Assembly: GCA_013140975.1 (NCBI GenBank)
Contig: JABFRV010000109.1
Span: 1 to 48,435 of the forward strand
Reading direction: 5' to 3'
Origin: Saprospiraceae bacterium
Lineage (GTDB): Bacteria; Bacteroidota; Bacteroidia; Chitinophagales; Saprospiraceae
DNA length: 48,435 bases
In this document: one piece after another, positions 1 to 7,043 of the stretch
Layout: each line of letters opens with the position of its first letter
How positions within the stretch are numbered: position 1 is the stretch's first letter
Notes under the pieces: model-generated
Told to the model about the DNA's origin: nothing
Databases searched by the model: none
The model's input: the letters and a program-made list of their open reading frames with translations, nothing else
Translations under genes and position numbers: made by a program

Positions 1-117
1 ACGCAAGAAGTTAAAAAGGTTGAAAAATATCTAAACTCAAGACCTGTAAGAAAATTTGATTATCTTAGCCCCGATGAATATTTTATTAAAAAATTAAATG
101 TTGCATTTATTACTTGA
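1..117 (+). CDS. IS30-family transposase, C-terminal end (5' truncated by window)
   Basis: The forward frame is open from the window edge to a TGA at 115-117, giving 38 residues. It reads V-E-K-Y-L-N-S-R-P-V-R-K, then a Y-L-S-P-D-E-Y-F stretch, and ends V-A-F-I-T. This matches the C-terminal signature of IS30-family transposases in Bacteroidota (LNxRPRK, then TP..xF, then VAFxT). The family catalyses DNA cleavage and strand transfer with a DDE catalytic core, which would lie outside the window. The family call is good for so short a piece; whether the whole element is intact cannot be seen here. Confidence 0.75.
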   Translation, partial: TQEVKKVEKYLNSRPVRKFDYLSPDEYFIKKLNVAFIT

Positions 118-119
118 AC
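1..119 (+). mobile_element. Right end of an IS30-family insertion sequence
   Basis: The transposase stop codon lies within a few bases of sequence that reads, on the other strand, as a secreted-protein gene. In IS30-family elements the 3' end of the transposase commonly runs into the terminal inverted repeat, so the right end is probably close to 117-123 (around the TTATTACTTGAA run). The exact border and the target duplication need the left end, which is outside the window. Confidence 0.55.
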
Positions 120-120
120 A

Positions 121-266
121 CAGCAATCAATTAAAAAAGTATTCGGATCATTAATTGGTTTTTTATTCCCTAAGGTCCATATATAATCATGCTTATGTTG
201 TGCTTTAATTTCAATTGTTGAGCTGAATATAAAGACAGTTATAAGTAACAATAAAAAATAAAAATT
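121..266 (-). pseudogene. Remnant of a secreted surface-protein gene, cut by the IS
   Basis: Minus strand from about 266 to 121 encodes a hydrophobic stretch (F-Y-F-L-L-L-L-I-T-V-F-I-F), then S-S-T-I-E-I-K-A-Q and the mature start H-K-H-D-Y-I-W-T-L-G-N. This is a typical Bacteroidota signal peptide ending in AQ, followed by the HDYIW.LG opening seen in many Saprospiraceae T9SS cargo proteins. The frame then runs straight into the IS end, where the reading is no longer meaningful. No ATG precedes the signal peptide; the nearest candidates are TTG codons, and a terminator hairpin lies immediately upstream. The gene therefore appears to have lost its start as well as its body. The secreted-protein reading is inference from the signal peptide. 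Confidence 0.55.
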
Positions 267-267
267 T

Positions 268-287
268 GAGTCAACCAAAGTTGACTC
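268..287 (-). terminator. Rho-independent terminator of the 901-aa surface protein gene
   Basis: GAGTCAAC and GTTGACTC form a perfect 8-bp stem with a 4-base loop. Read on the minus strand the stem is followed by a T-rich run (AAATTTTTATTTTTT). It sits 14 bases past the stop codon of the upstream minus-strand gene, the expected place for a factor-independent terminator. Confidence 0.75.
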
Positions 288-300
288 CAATCTATATCTA

Positions 301-3006
301 TTACTGTAGGATAATTTTTTTTGAAACAATGACTCTGTCATCTTTATCGCGAATTTGAATAATGTATTGTCCTTTAGCAAAGTTAGTTAAATCCAATGAC
401 TTAGATCCAATAATTGATTCTTCACTAATATTAATCTGGTCATTTAGAAGCTCAAGATTTTCAGTATTTGAGAGAATGAGATTATTTAACTCGTCTTGCT
501 TAATACTCAGTTGAATGAAATTAGATTGAGATTGATTAATGCTATTAGAAATCATCACAACTAAATCAATTAGACAGTTTTCTAAGTTCATGATTAATCC
601 TTCTTCAGCTAGATCCATTTGTGCTGCCATTAAAATAATTGGATTATTCTCAGAAGGAATTATATAGCCTCTTTTTAATAATTCATAGATCTGAAATCGA
701 ACTGACCATGTCTGCTCATTATGGAATTCATTGAATGTTATTGGATTCGTTAATAATCGAGTTTCAGTATCATTTGGTCCAACTACTCTAGGAGAAGCTC
801 CAATCCCGTTAGGACAATCTGATCCACAGGTTACGCTTGATTGCATATTTTCAAAAGACCACCAATCATTGGCTGGATCAGGATTAATAGGCTTGTATTT
901 AGGGTTCTGCCAATCATTGTATAAAAATTGTGATAGAAGTGCAAATGGGGCTCCACCCCAACACTTAGCATCATTTGAACTATATCCACCATTGAAGACA
1001 TTACCATGATGAGCTTGCATTCCAATTATGCCAGTCTGATTCGTCTGTGATCCAAGAACTAGACCTGATAATCCACTATTGTAATTGCTACCTTTCAGTT
1101 CCGTTCCAAGATTGGAATTAATAAATCCTGTAGAGAATCTGTAATTATTGAACGAATTACAATTAAACCTTGTCTGTAATGCTGCAGAACTTAGCATTCC
1201 ATAAGCTTCTAAAGAAGTTGATTCAGCAGGAAATAAATTGCATGAATATCCAGTATTGACACTGTTCTCATTCTTCACTCCACTGAATGGGGCAGAAGCA
1301 CTTGTCTTCAAAAGAAAAGTATTTTCTTGGATTTGACTTTGGACAGAGGAGTTATTAAGAAAGCCAAAAGCCCCTTTTTCAGTAGTTACAAGATTATTTG
1401 ATATATTCCAAAACTTTCTATCAAGATTTCTTGAAATACCAATGGCATCGTCATTGATTTTCGTTATAATATCATTATTTTGAATTTGACCATTCTGACC
1501 TTCGTTACCAGATAGGCTAATTCCAATCTTATTAGCTTCAAACCTATTGTTATTTATAGTTGCTCGTAATTTAGTATCTTCATGTTGTACACAAATATTT
1601 ACATTTGAGGTCTTATTCTTTTCAACAGTTAGAAGACTTCCTTTATTAGCAATTCCAATATTTAGCTCCTCAAAATTTACTTGATCATTCTTTCCGAATC
1701 CAGATACCGTTAATAAATTGTTTTGATCGCTTTGACAAGCTATACCAATACCTCCACCTTTAAAGTTAAATTGAGGTATGCCAGAGTTCATAGATCTAAA
1801 ATATGATTTTACAACATTTACATTAGAGTTCTTTGTTAGAATTCCGTATTGGAGATCAACAAATCTTGGATATAATAAATTACCTGCGTTAGTAACATTT
1901 ACACTTTTACAATTCTCAACCTTAATTCCTGCTAAAGGTTTACCTCCATCTAATGCTAGCTCACCTGAATACATTGGATAAAAGCCAACATTTGTAAATT
2001 GAGTTTTTCCTGAAACATTAATTATAGCTGGACCTTGTGAACCTTCACTATATATTCCAACATAAGCACTTTGAAACCAACAGTCACTTACAATTACGGT
2101 AGAATTTGCCATAGCATGTACAGCAAAATGACCATTATTAAAATTACTATTGATTAGCTCTAATGTAGCTCCTGGTTCTACAGTAATTGATTTCCATCTT
2201 GAAATGGCCGTATGACCATCTGCTGAAAGACAGCATCTAACATTATTATTTTTAATTGTTAATTTATTTCCAGCTTTTACTACTATTTCAGCACCAGAAC
2301 TCATAGTTATATGTGCAAGTTCATTTCCATAAGGTGGTCCAAATGAATTATTCCATTGCCCAATAATGCAATAATTTGGAACATCAATATTTAATACACC
2401 ATCGACAGAAATTCCTTGCACATCGACACAAGAATTATTTGGACTTACCACTCGAAACTCAGTAATAGCTTGTTGTAATGAGCCAGAAAGTACAGGCCCA
2501 GTATAATTTCCTACATTTAATTTGCCTCTAAATTTAAATTGGGTTTCAGAACTTAATTTATCCCAATATTCAAAAAGATAGTGACCATTACAACCTTTTA
2601 AGTTTTTTAATATACATTGTAAAGTCACACTGTTATTGTTTTGATTAGTTAAACTAACCGTAGCATCTAATGTATAATTTATGCCAGATTGAGTAACAAT
2701 AAAATTTCCAGAATTTACAATACTAATTGGGCAAGATGCTCCAGCTTGAAATGTAATTCTAATGTCAATAGACTCATTTGGGTGTGGATCACCTTCTATT
2801 AAAAATATTCTTGATGATAAATTGATATTTTCACAAGCTGCATCGATATTTGACCATGGAGGTGAAGAGACACTATGGCAATCAATATATGTATCATGAG
2901 CTGTGTAGTAAAATCTATACTTGTTATCGAAACAGTCAGGTATTTGAGAATAAGATAATGTTTGATTTATTAAAAAAAGTGATATAATAATAAATAATTT
3001 TTTCAT
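301..3006 (-). CDS. Secreted beta-helix surface protein with partial T9SS sorting domain
   Basis: This 901-aa protein begins with a signal peptide (MKKLFIIISLFLINQTLSYS, cleaved near Q21). From about residue 230 to 650 it shows short repeating beta-rich units rich in N, G and I/V turns (for example ITVEPGATLELINS, NSTVIVSDC and GIGISL-like runs). This is the appearance of a right-handed parallel beta-helix, a fold used by surface adhesins and polysaccharide-active proteins. The C-terminus (L-D-L-T-N-F-A-K-G-Q-Y-I-I-Q-I, ending K-K-I-I-L-Q) resembles the last strands of a T9SS type A sorting domain, so export across the outer membrane is inferred. The usual YPNP opening of that domain is absent. 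No catalytic residues are recognisable. It probably acts at the cell surface; the ligand is unknown. Confidence 0.7.
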   Translation of the reverse strand: MKKLFIIISLFLINQTLSYSQIPDCFDNKYRFYYTAHDTYIDCHSVSSPPWSNIDAACENINLSSRIFLIEGDPHPNESIDIRITFQAGASCPISIVNSGNFIVTQSGINYTLDATVSLTNQNNNSVTLQCILKNLKGCNGHYLFEYWDKLSSETQFKFRGKLNVGNYTGPVLSGSLQQAITEFRVVSPNNSCVDVQGISVDGVLNIDVPNYCIIGQWNNSFGPPYGNELAHITMSSGAEIVVKAGNKLTIKNNNVRCCLSADGHTAISRWKSITVEPGATLELINSNFNNGHFAVHAMANSTVIVSDCWFQSAYVGIYSEGSQGPAIINVSGKTQFTNVGFYPMYSGELALDGGKPLAGIKVENCKSVNVTNAGNLLYPRFVDLQYGILTKNSNVNVVKSYFRSMNSGIPQFNFKGGGIGIACQSDQNNLLTVSGFGKNDQVNFEELNIGIANKGSLLTVEKNKTSNVNICVQHEDTKLRATINNNRFEANKIGISLSGNEGQNGQIQNNDIITKINDDAIGISRNLDRKFWNISNNLVTTEKGAFGFLNNSSVQSQIQENTFLLKTSASAPFSGVKNENSVNTGYSCNLFPAESTSLEAYGMLSSAALQTRFNCNSFNNYRFSTGFINSNLGTELKGSNYNSGLSGLVLGSQTNQTGIIGMQAHHGNVFNGGYSSNDAKCWGGAPFALLSQFLYNDWQNPKYKPINPDPANDWWSFENMQSSVTCGSDCPNGIGASPRVVGPNDTETRLLTNPITFNEFHNEQTWSVRFQIYELLKRGYIIPSENNPIILMAAQMDLAEEGLIMNLENCLIDLVVMISNSINQSQSNFIQLSIKQDELNNLILSNTENLELLNDQINISEESIIGSKSLDLTNFAKGQYIIQIRDKDDRVIVSKKIILQ

Positions 3007-3091
3007 GTTTTAAAATTTTAGTAAAAGGGTATTTATAAAGTAACGAGTAACGATACTTCTAAAAAAATAAATTAATAATAAAGTGTCAGGA

Positions 3092-3110
3092 TCAGTATAA
3101 GATATACTGA
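3092..3110. repeat. Perfect inverted repeat, possible operator
   Basis: TCAGTATA and TATACTGA are perfect 8-base arms around a 3-base centre. A short, tight dyad in the leader or upstream region of the 901-aa surface protein gene fits a dimeric regulator site. The neighbouring XRE gene is an obvious candidate binder, but this is inference. Confidence 0.5.
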
Positions 3111-3279
3111 CTTATAGTAGGCATATTTCTAGCTCGCTAAGGATAAGGGGAGTAATACAATCAATTAAATTATTGATCAGAATCGGTGGTTGATAATTAA
3201 TTTTTTTTGATGCATAGATGAATTAGTGTTTTAAATTAATAAAAAGTGTCTTTATAAATGTTTAAACGGGTTTCGTAAA

Positions 3280-3287
3280 CAAAGATA
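3280..3287 (-). promoter_or_regulatory. Candidate -7 element for the 901-aa surface protein gene
   Basis: CAAAGATA on the plus strand is TATCTTTG on the minus strand, an exact TAnnTTTG Bacteroidota -7 element. Used as a promoter it would give a leader of about 265 nt containing the inverted repeat at 3092-3110. No well-spaced TTG (-33) was found. Confidence 0.35.
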
Positions 3288-3329
3288 AGAATAGCTAACA
3301 ATGTAAAAAAATATTTATTTCCCTATAAT

Positions 3330-3360
3330 TTGCAGATTCCTCCCTATTTTTTTACTTTTA
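3330..3360 (+). promoter_or_regulatory. Candidate promoter of the XRE regulator
   Basis: TTG at 3330-3332, a 20-base spacer and TACTTTTA at 3353-3360 resemble the Bacteroidota -33/-7 pair, with one mismatch in the -7. Transcription would start near 3366, almost on the first ATG (3369). That favours the second ATG at 3381 as the real start. Confidence 0.4.
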
Positions 3361-3380
3361 CAACTTGAATGGTAAAATTT

Positions 3381-3800
3381 ATGAATGACAAGAAATATTC
3401 TGTTGGGGAGAGATTTTGTCTTCTTAGAAAGATTAAAGGACGTAAGCAAGAAGAGTTAGCGCGTATTCTCAATATAGATACTAAAACTTTATCCAAAATT
3501 GAGAATAATGAAGTACAACCTAAGGTAGACCTTATAGAAAAATTTGTTGCGGCAATTAATATCTCCATCGAAGATTTTTTTCGATTCAGTGAAAATAATA
3601 TTTTTCATAATAATATTCATGATTCAACACAATTTGAAGTGAATAATACTAAGGTTTGTTATGATGAAAATGTAATTAATAAATTAATTGAAGAAAAGGA
3701 CAACAGAAGAAAAGACAAAGATACATTGATTCTCAATTTATCTCAAAGAATTTATCAACTGGAGCAGGAATTGATAGCAAGTAAGAATAAATTACGTTAG
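3381..3800 (+). CDS. XRE-family helix-turn-helix regulator with C-terminal coiled coil
   Basis: The protein has 139 aa from the ATG at 3381; an upstream ATG at 3369 would add four residues. Residues 5-62 form a Cro/C1-type HTH: SVGERFCLLRKIKG, then QEELARIL, DTKTLSKIEN and the NEVQPKVDLIEKFVAAINIS tail, the classic helix 2-turn-helix 3 layout of DNA-binding XRE proteins. The rest is polar, and residues 100-139 are charged and heptad-like (EEKDNRRKDKDTLILNLSQ, then RIYQLEQELIASKNKLR), so a dimerising coiled coil is likely. There is no toxin or metabolite domain. It may regulate the divergent surface protein or the downstream membrane protein; the target is unknown. Confidence 0.8.
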   Translation: MNDKKYSVGERFCLLRKIKGRKQEELARILNIDTKTLSKIENNEVQPKVDLIEKFVAAINISIEDFFRFSENNIFHNNIHDSTQFEVNNTKVCYDENVINKLIEEKDNRRKDKDTLILNLSQRIYQLEQELIASKNKLR

Positions 3801-3967
3801 GATGATTCTTAATGTTGTCTTGTCTAGAGAAAATTGAGAAGATCTAAATAATCAACATTTAAAAAGAGCTTTTAGTAATACTGCCTTATTTGAAAGAATA
3901 AATACTATTTGAAATAATAATTCCAAGATCTATAATAACGTTAGATACAAAATTTGTCATTTTATTA

Positions 3968-3975
3968 TAACTTTG
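3968..3975 (+). promoter_or_regulatory. -7 element upstream of the small membrane protein
   Basis: TAACTTTG is an exact TAnnTTTG match 18 bases before the ATG at 3993. Its position means that the in-frame codons from 3954 lie upstream of the likely transcript, which decides the start. Confidence 0.5.
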
Positions 3976-3992
3976 TAATAAAAATAAATATC

Positions 3993-4394
3993 ATGAATCC
4001 AATATTACGAAATATTCTTGCAGTTGTTGCAGGCCTGCTGATTGGTGGTGCAATAAATTCCTTAATAATTTTAATGAGTGGTAGCCTTATTGCTCCTCCA
4101 TCCGGAGTTGATGTAAATGATGTTGAAAGCATAAGAGCTAATATACATCTTTATGAACCAAAACATTTCTTAATGCCATTTTTGGCACATGCTATTGGCA
4201 CCTTGGTAGGCGCTTTTGCAGCAATAAAAATCGGTGCTAATAATCATATGCGCCTTGGATTAATTGTTGCTGTATTCTTTTTAGTGGGAGGAATCATTGC
4301 AGCCACAATGATACCTGCACCAACTTGGTTTATAGCTCTTGATTTAGTTATAGCATATTTACCTATGGCATATATTGCATACAAATTAAGCTAA
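3993..4394 (+). CDS. Small integral membrane protein, unknown function
   Basis: This 133-aa protein from the ATG at 3993 has four hydrophobic segments: residues about 4-27 (ILAVVAGLLIGGAINSLIIL), 62-80, 87-106 and 109-131. A polar loop follows the first segment (SGVDVNDVESIRANIHLYEPKH). It looks like the four-helix hypothetical membrane proteins frequent in Bacteroidota. No transporter or enzyme motif is visible and the neighbours are not informative. An extended start at 3954 is possible but would lie upstream of the -7 element at 3968-3975. Confidence 0.75.
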   Translation: MNPILRNILAVVAGLLIGGAINSLIILMSGSLIAPPSGVDVNDVESIRANIHLYEPKHFLMPFLAHAIGTLVGAFAAIKIGANNHMRLGLIVAVFFLVGGIIAATMIPAPTWFIALDLVIAYLPMAYIAYKLS

Positions 4395-4486
4395 AATAAA
4401 ATATTGCATAATTAAGAATCGGAAAATACACTGCTATTATGAAGTTGAAGGCTTAGAGAATTTAGTGGTTAGAAAGTAAAAAAAAC

Positions 4487-4494
4487 TATCTTTG
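4487..4494 (+). promoter_or_regulatory. -7 element of asnS
   Basis: TATCTTTG is an exact Bacteroidota -7 match 16 bases before the GTG start of asnS, predicting a very short leader of about ten bases. No clear -33 TTG was found at the usual distance. Confidence 0.55.
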
Positions 4495-4510
4495 CTGTCA
4501 AATTCAATAA

Positions 4511-5944
4511 GTGTCAAGACGAAGTCTAAAATCGATTTTAACAACAGAACCCGAAGGTCAAGAAATTACAGTATTAGGATGGGTACGTAGCTTTAGAAGC
4601 AATCGTTTTATTGCTTTAAATGATGGGTCAACTATGAGCAATCTTCAATTGGTTGTTGACTTTGAAAAATTTCCTGAAGCACAAATCAAAAGAGTAACTG
4701 TAGGATCTTGTATAAAGGCAACCGGAAACTTATCAGCTTCTTTGGGAGCCGGGCAGAAGGTTGAACTTACAGTTTCACAATTTGAAATTTTAGGTGATGC
4801 AGACCCGGGTGTATATCCATTACAACCCAAAAAACACAGCCTTGAGTTTTTAAGAGAAATAGCTCATTTAAGATTTCGAACGAATACATTTAGTGCAATA
4901 TTTAGAATACGCCACGCAGCATCATTTGCAATTCATAAATTTTTTAATGATCAAGGATTTTTTTACTTGCATTCACCAATCATTACTTCTTCGGATGCTG
5001 AAGGCGCTGGAGAGATGTTTCAGGTAACAACCTTGCCTCTTGATAAATTGCCACGTAATGATGATGGAAAAATTGATTTCAAGAAAGATTTTTTTAATAG
5101 ACCAACAAACTTAACGGTTAGCGGACAGTTAGAAGCTGAATTGGCAGCTATGGCATTGTCTAAAGTCTATACTTTTGGTCCCACTTTCCGTGCTGAAAAT
5201 TCGAATACTCCACGACACCTTGCAGAATTCTGGATGATTGAACCGGAAGTTGCATTTAATGACATCAATGACAATATGAACCTTGCTGAAGACATGCTTA
5301 AGTATGTTATTCAGTACGTGATTGATAATTGCGGAGAAGATATTGCATTTTTAAACGAAAGAGATCAGGAAGAACAAAAGCAGAAACCTCAACAAGAAAG
5401 AAATGAATTTACCTTGATTGAAAAACTGAATTTTTGTCTGAATAATAATTTTGAAAGAATCACTTATACAGAAGCAATCGAAATTCTAAAAAATTCGACA
5501 CCCAATAAAAAAGGTAAGTTTCAGTATCCGATTGAAAAATGGGGAACTGATCTTCAGTCAGAGCATGAAAGATTCCTTGTTGAAAAGCATTTTAAAAAGC
5601 CTGTGATTCTATATAATTACCCTAAAGAAATTAAAGCGTTCTATATGCGGCAAAATGAAGATAACACAACTGTTGCCGCAATGGACATTTTATTCCCAGG
5701 AATTGGTGAGATTGTTGGAGGATCACAAAGAGAGGAACGTCTGGAAAATCTGGAGCGAAGAATGAATGAAATGCATATACCAACGCAGGAAATGTATTGG
5801 TATTTAGATACACGAAGATTTGGAACCTGTCCACATGCAGGTTTTGGATTGGGATTTGAAAGATTAATATTATTTATTACCGGGATGACAAATATTCGTG
5901 ATGTTATTCCGTTTCCACGTTATCCTGGGAATGCCGAATTTTAA
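4511..5944 (+). CDS. asnS: Asparaginyl-tRNA synthetase
   Basis: This cytoplasmic enzyme charges tRNA-Asn with asparagine using ATP. The 477-aa protein has an N-terminal OB-fold anticodon-binding domain (residues about 17-105, V-L-G-W-V-R-S-F-R). The class II catalytic core follows: motif 2 [21 protein letters not shown] and motif 3 [15 protein letters not shown]. The length and the AEFWMIEPE wording fit AsnRS rather than AspRS. The start is GTG: no ATG lies in frame before residue 42, the GTG opens the conserved domain at the right distance, and the -7 element sits 16 bases upstream. It is followed after 23 bases by the OmpH-like gene, probably in the same transcript. Confidence 0.95.
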   Translation: MSRRSLKSILTTEPEGQEITVLGWVRSFRSNRFIALNDGSTMSNLQLVVDFEKFPEAQIKRVTVGSCIKATGNLSASLGAGQKVELTVSQFEILGDADPGVYPLQPKKHSLEFLREIAHLRFRTNTFSAIFRIRHAASFAIHKFFNDQGFFYLHSPIITSSDAEGAGEMFQVTTLPLDKLPRNDDGKIDFKKDFFNRPTNLTVSGQLEAELAAMALSKVYTFGPTFRAENSNTPRHLAEFWMIEPEVAFNDINDNMNLAEDMLKYVIQYVIDNCGEDIAFLNERDQEEQKQKPQQERNEFTLIEKLNFCLNNNFERITYTEAIEILKNSTPNKKGKFQYPIEKWGTDLQSEHERFLVEKHFKKPVILYNYPKEIKAFYMRQNEDNTTVAAMDILFPGIGEIVGGSQREERLENLERRMNEMHIPTQEMYWYLDTRRFGTCPHAGFGLGFERLILFITGMTNIRDVIPFPRYPGNAEF

Positions 5945-5967
5945 AGAATCAAACTAATTACATATAA

Positions 5968-6564
5968 ATGGAAATGAAAAATTTAAATTGGCTATTACAT
6001 GCCATTTCTTTAGCTGCAATAATATTTTTATTTGTTCAGAATAGATCATTAAAGAATAGCAGTGAAACAAAAGTTGACGCAACTCAAACTCCTAATTCAG
6101 TAAATTCTGCTTCTTCGATTGCGTATTTTAGATCTGATACTTTATTAAGTCAACTTGGATTTTTTAAAAAATCAGAAGAAGATATGAAGAAGAAAAAGGA
6201 CAGAATTGTCAATGAATTAAAAGCCAAGGAAAATAATTTGAAATCTGAATTTGAAAGACTGCAAGCCAGCGCTCAGAATTTAACGCGAAAAGAATTAGAA
6301 GCAGGACAGGAAAAGCTGGCAAATATGGAACGTGATTTATTGCAGAGAAGAGAAAGACTAGATACAGAATTCACAGACGAAATGGCTGAATTTAACGAGA
6401 AGCTGCATCAGAAAGTTACATCTTATCTAAATGAATTAAATGCTGATAAAAAGTATAACTTTATATTTAGCGTAGAAAGAGGAGGAAACATTTATTATTC
6501 AGATCCAGCTAGTGATATTACCGATTTAATGGTAAAAGGTCTGAATGAGAAGTATTCAAAGTAA
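5968..6564 (+). CDS. OmpH/Skp-family periplasmic chaperone-like protein
   Basis: This 198-aa protein starts with an N-terminal hydrophobic anchor or signal (residues about 6-24, LNWLLHAISLAAIIFLFVQ). Next is a serine/threonine-rich linker and the IAYFRSDTLLSQLGFFKK opening typical of OmpH. A long, highly charged helical region (residues about 68-155, EEDMKKKKDRIVNEL and onward) is predicted to be coiled coil, and the end is NFIFSVERGGNIYYSDPASDITDLMVKGLNEKY. The Skp/OmpH family holds unfolded outer-membrane proteins in the periplasm. The first segment lacks a clear cleavage site, so the protein may stay membrane-anchored. It follows asnS closely. Confidence 0.85.
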   Translation: MEMKNLNWLLHAISLAAIIFLFVQNRSLKNSSETKVDATQTPNSVNSASSIAYFRSDTLLSQLGFFKKSEEDMKKKKDRIVNELKAKENNLKSEFERLQASAQNLTRKELEAGQEKLANMERDLLQRRERLDTEFTDEMAEFNEKLHQKVTSYLNELNADKKYNFIFSVERGGNIYYSDPASDITDLMVKGLNEKYSK

Positions 6565-7043
6565 GGGGTTAGTTATACAGTGCAACTTTTTCTTTCATAT
6601 CTCTAATTTAGAAATTAAATATTTGAGATTTTATTTTTGAACTCTAAGGAATATACTTAATTCTATAGTAAATTATATAGCACAACAAATAGCGTTTAGT
6701 TCCTAACCTTCCTATAATTGGGATCATTTAAAACCTATTTCATAAAGTATTTTACAATTTCTAAATTTATGTAGTTATATTTGTCTTACCACAAATTCAA
6801 AATCGAATATTATAGATAGCCTATATTTATAAATATTTGAATATGAAGAGTTTAATTGTTGCTTAAAGAATTAAGTTTGAAACTTGATTCTTTTGGTAAG
6901 TGTTGTTGTTAATAATAAACTTAGAATTTGTGGTTACAGCATTGCGATATATTGTAATTTATTATCTGTGGTTCAATTTTGGGCCCTCTTGCGTATTTTC
7001 ATTTTTTAATAATTAAAAAGTACGAATAAATTTATAGATACCT
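6565..7043. other. Intergenic region, 479 bp
   Basis: This AT-rich spacer lies before the tandem secreted proteins. The only clear signal is an exact plus-strand -7 element, TATATTTG at 6776-6783, without a well-spaced -33. It would leave a leader of about 255 nt before 7044. No terminator hairpin, RNA gene or credible small ORF was seen. Confidence 0.5.

Larger units (their letters stand above)
3007..3368. other. Divergent intergenic region, 362 bp
   Basis: This AT-rich spacer separates the minus-strand surface protein from the plus-strand XRE regulator. It holds a perfect inverted repeat (3092-3110), a minus-strand -7 element (3280-3287) and a plus-strand promoter candidate (3330-3360). 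No convincing small gene was seen. Confidence 0.6.

Noticed and set aside
831-1025. Several short open frames within the 301-3006 gene (for example 731-1009 plus, 831-1025 minus, 1778-1981 plus)
   Set aside because: They lie in other frames of a long, well-supported gene with signal peptide and repeats, and their translations show no domain or signal.
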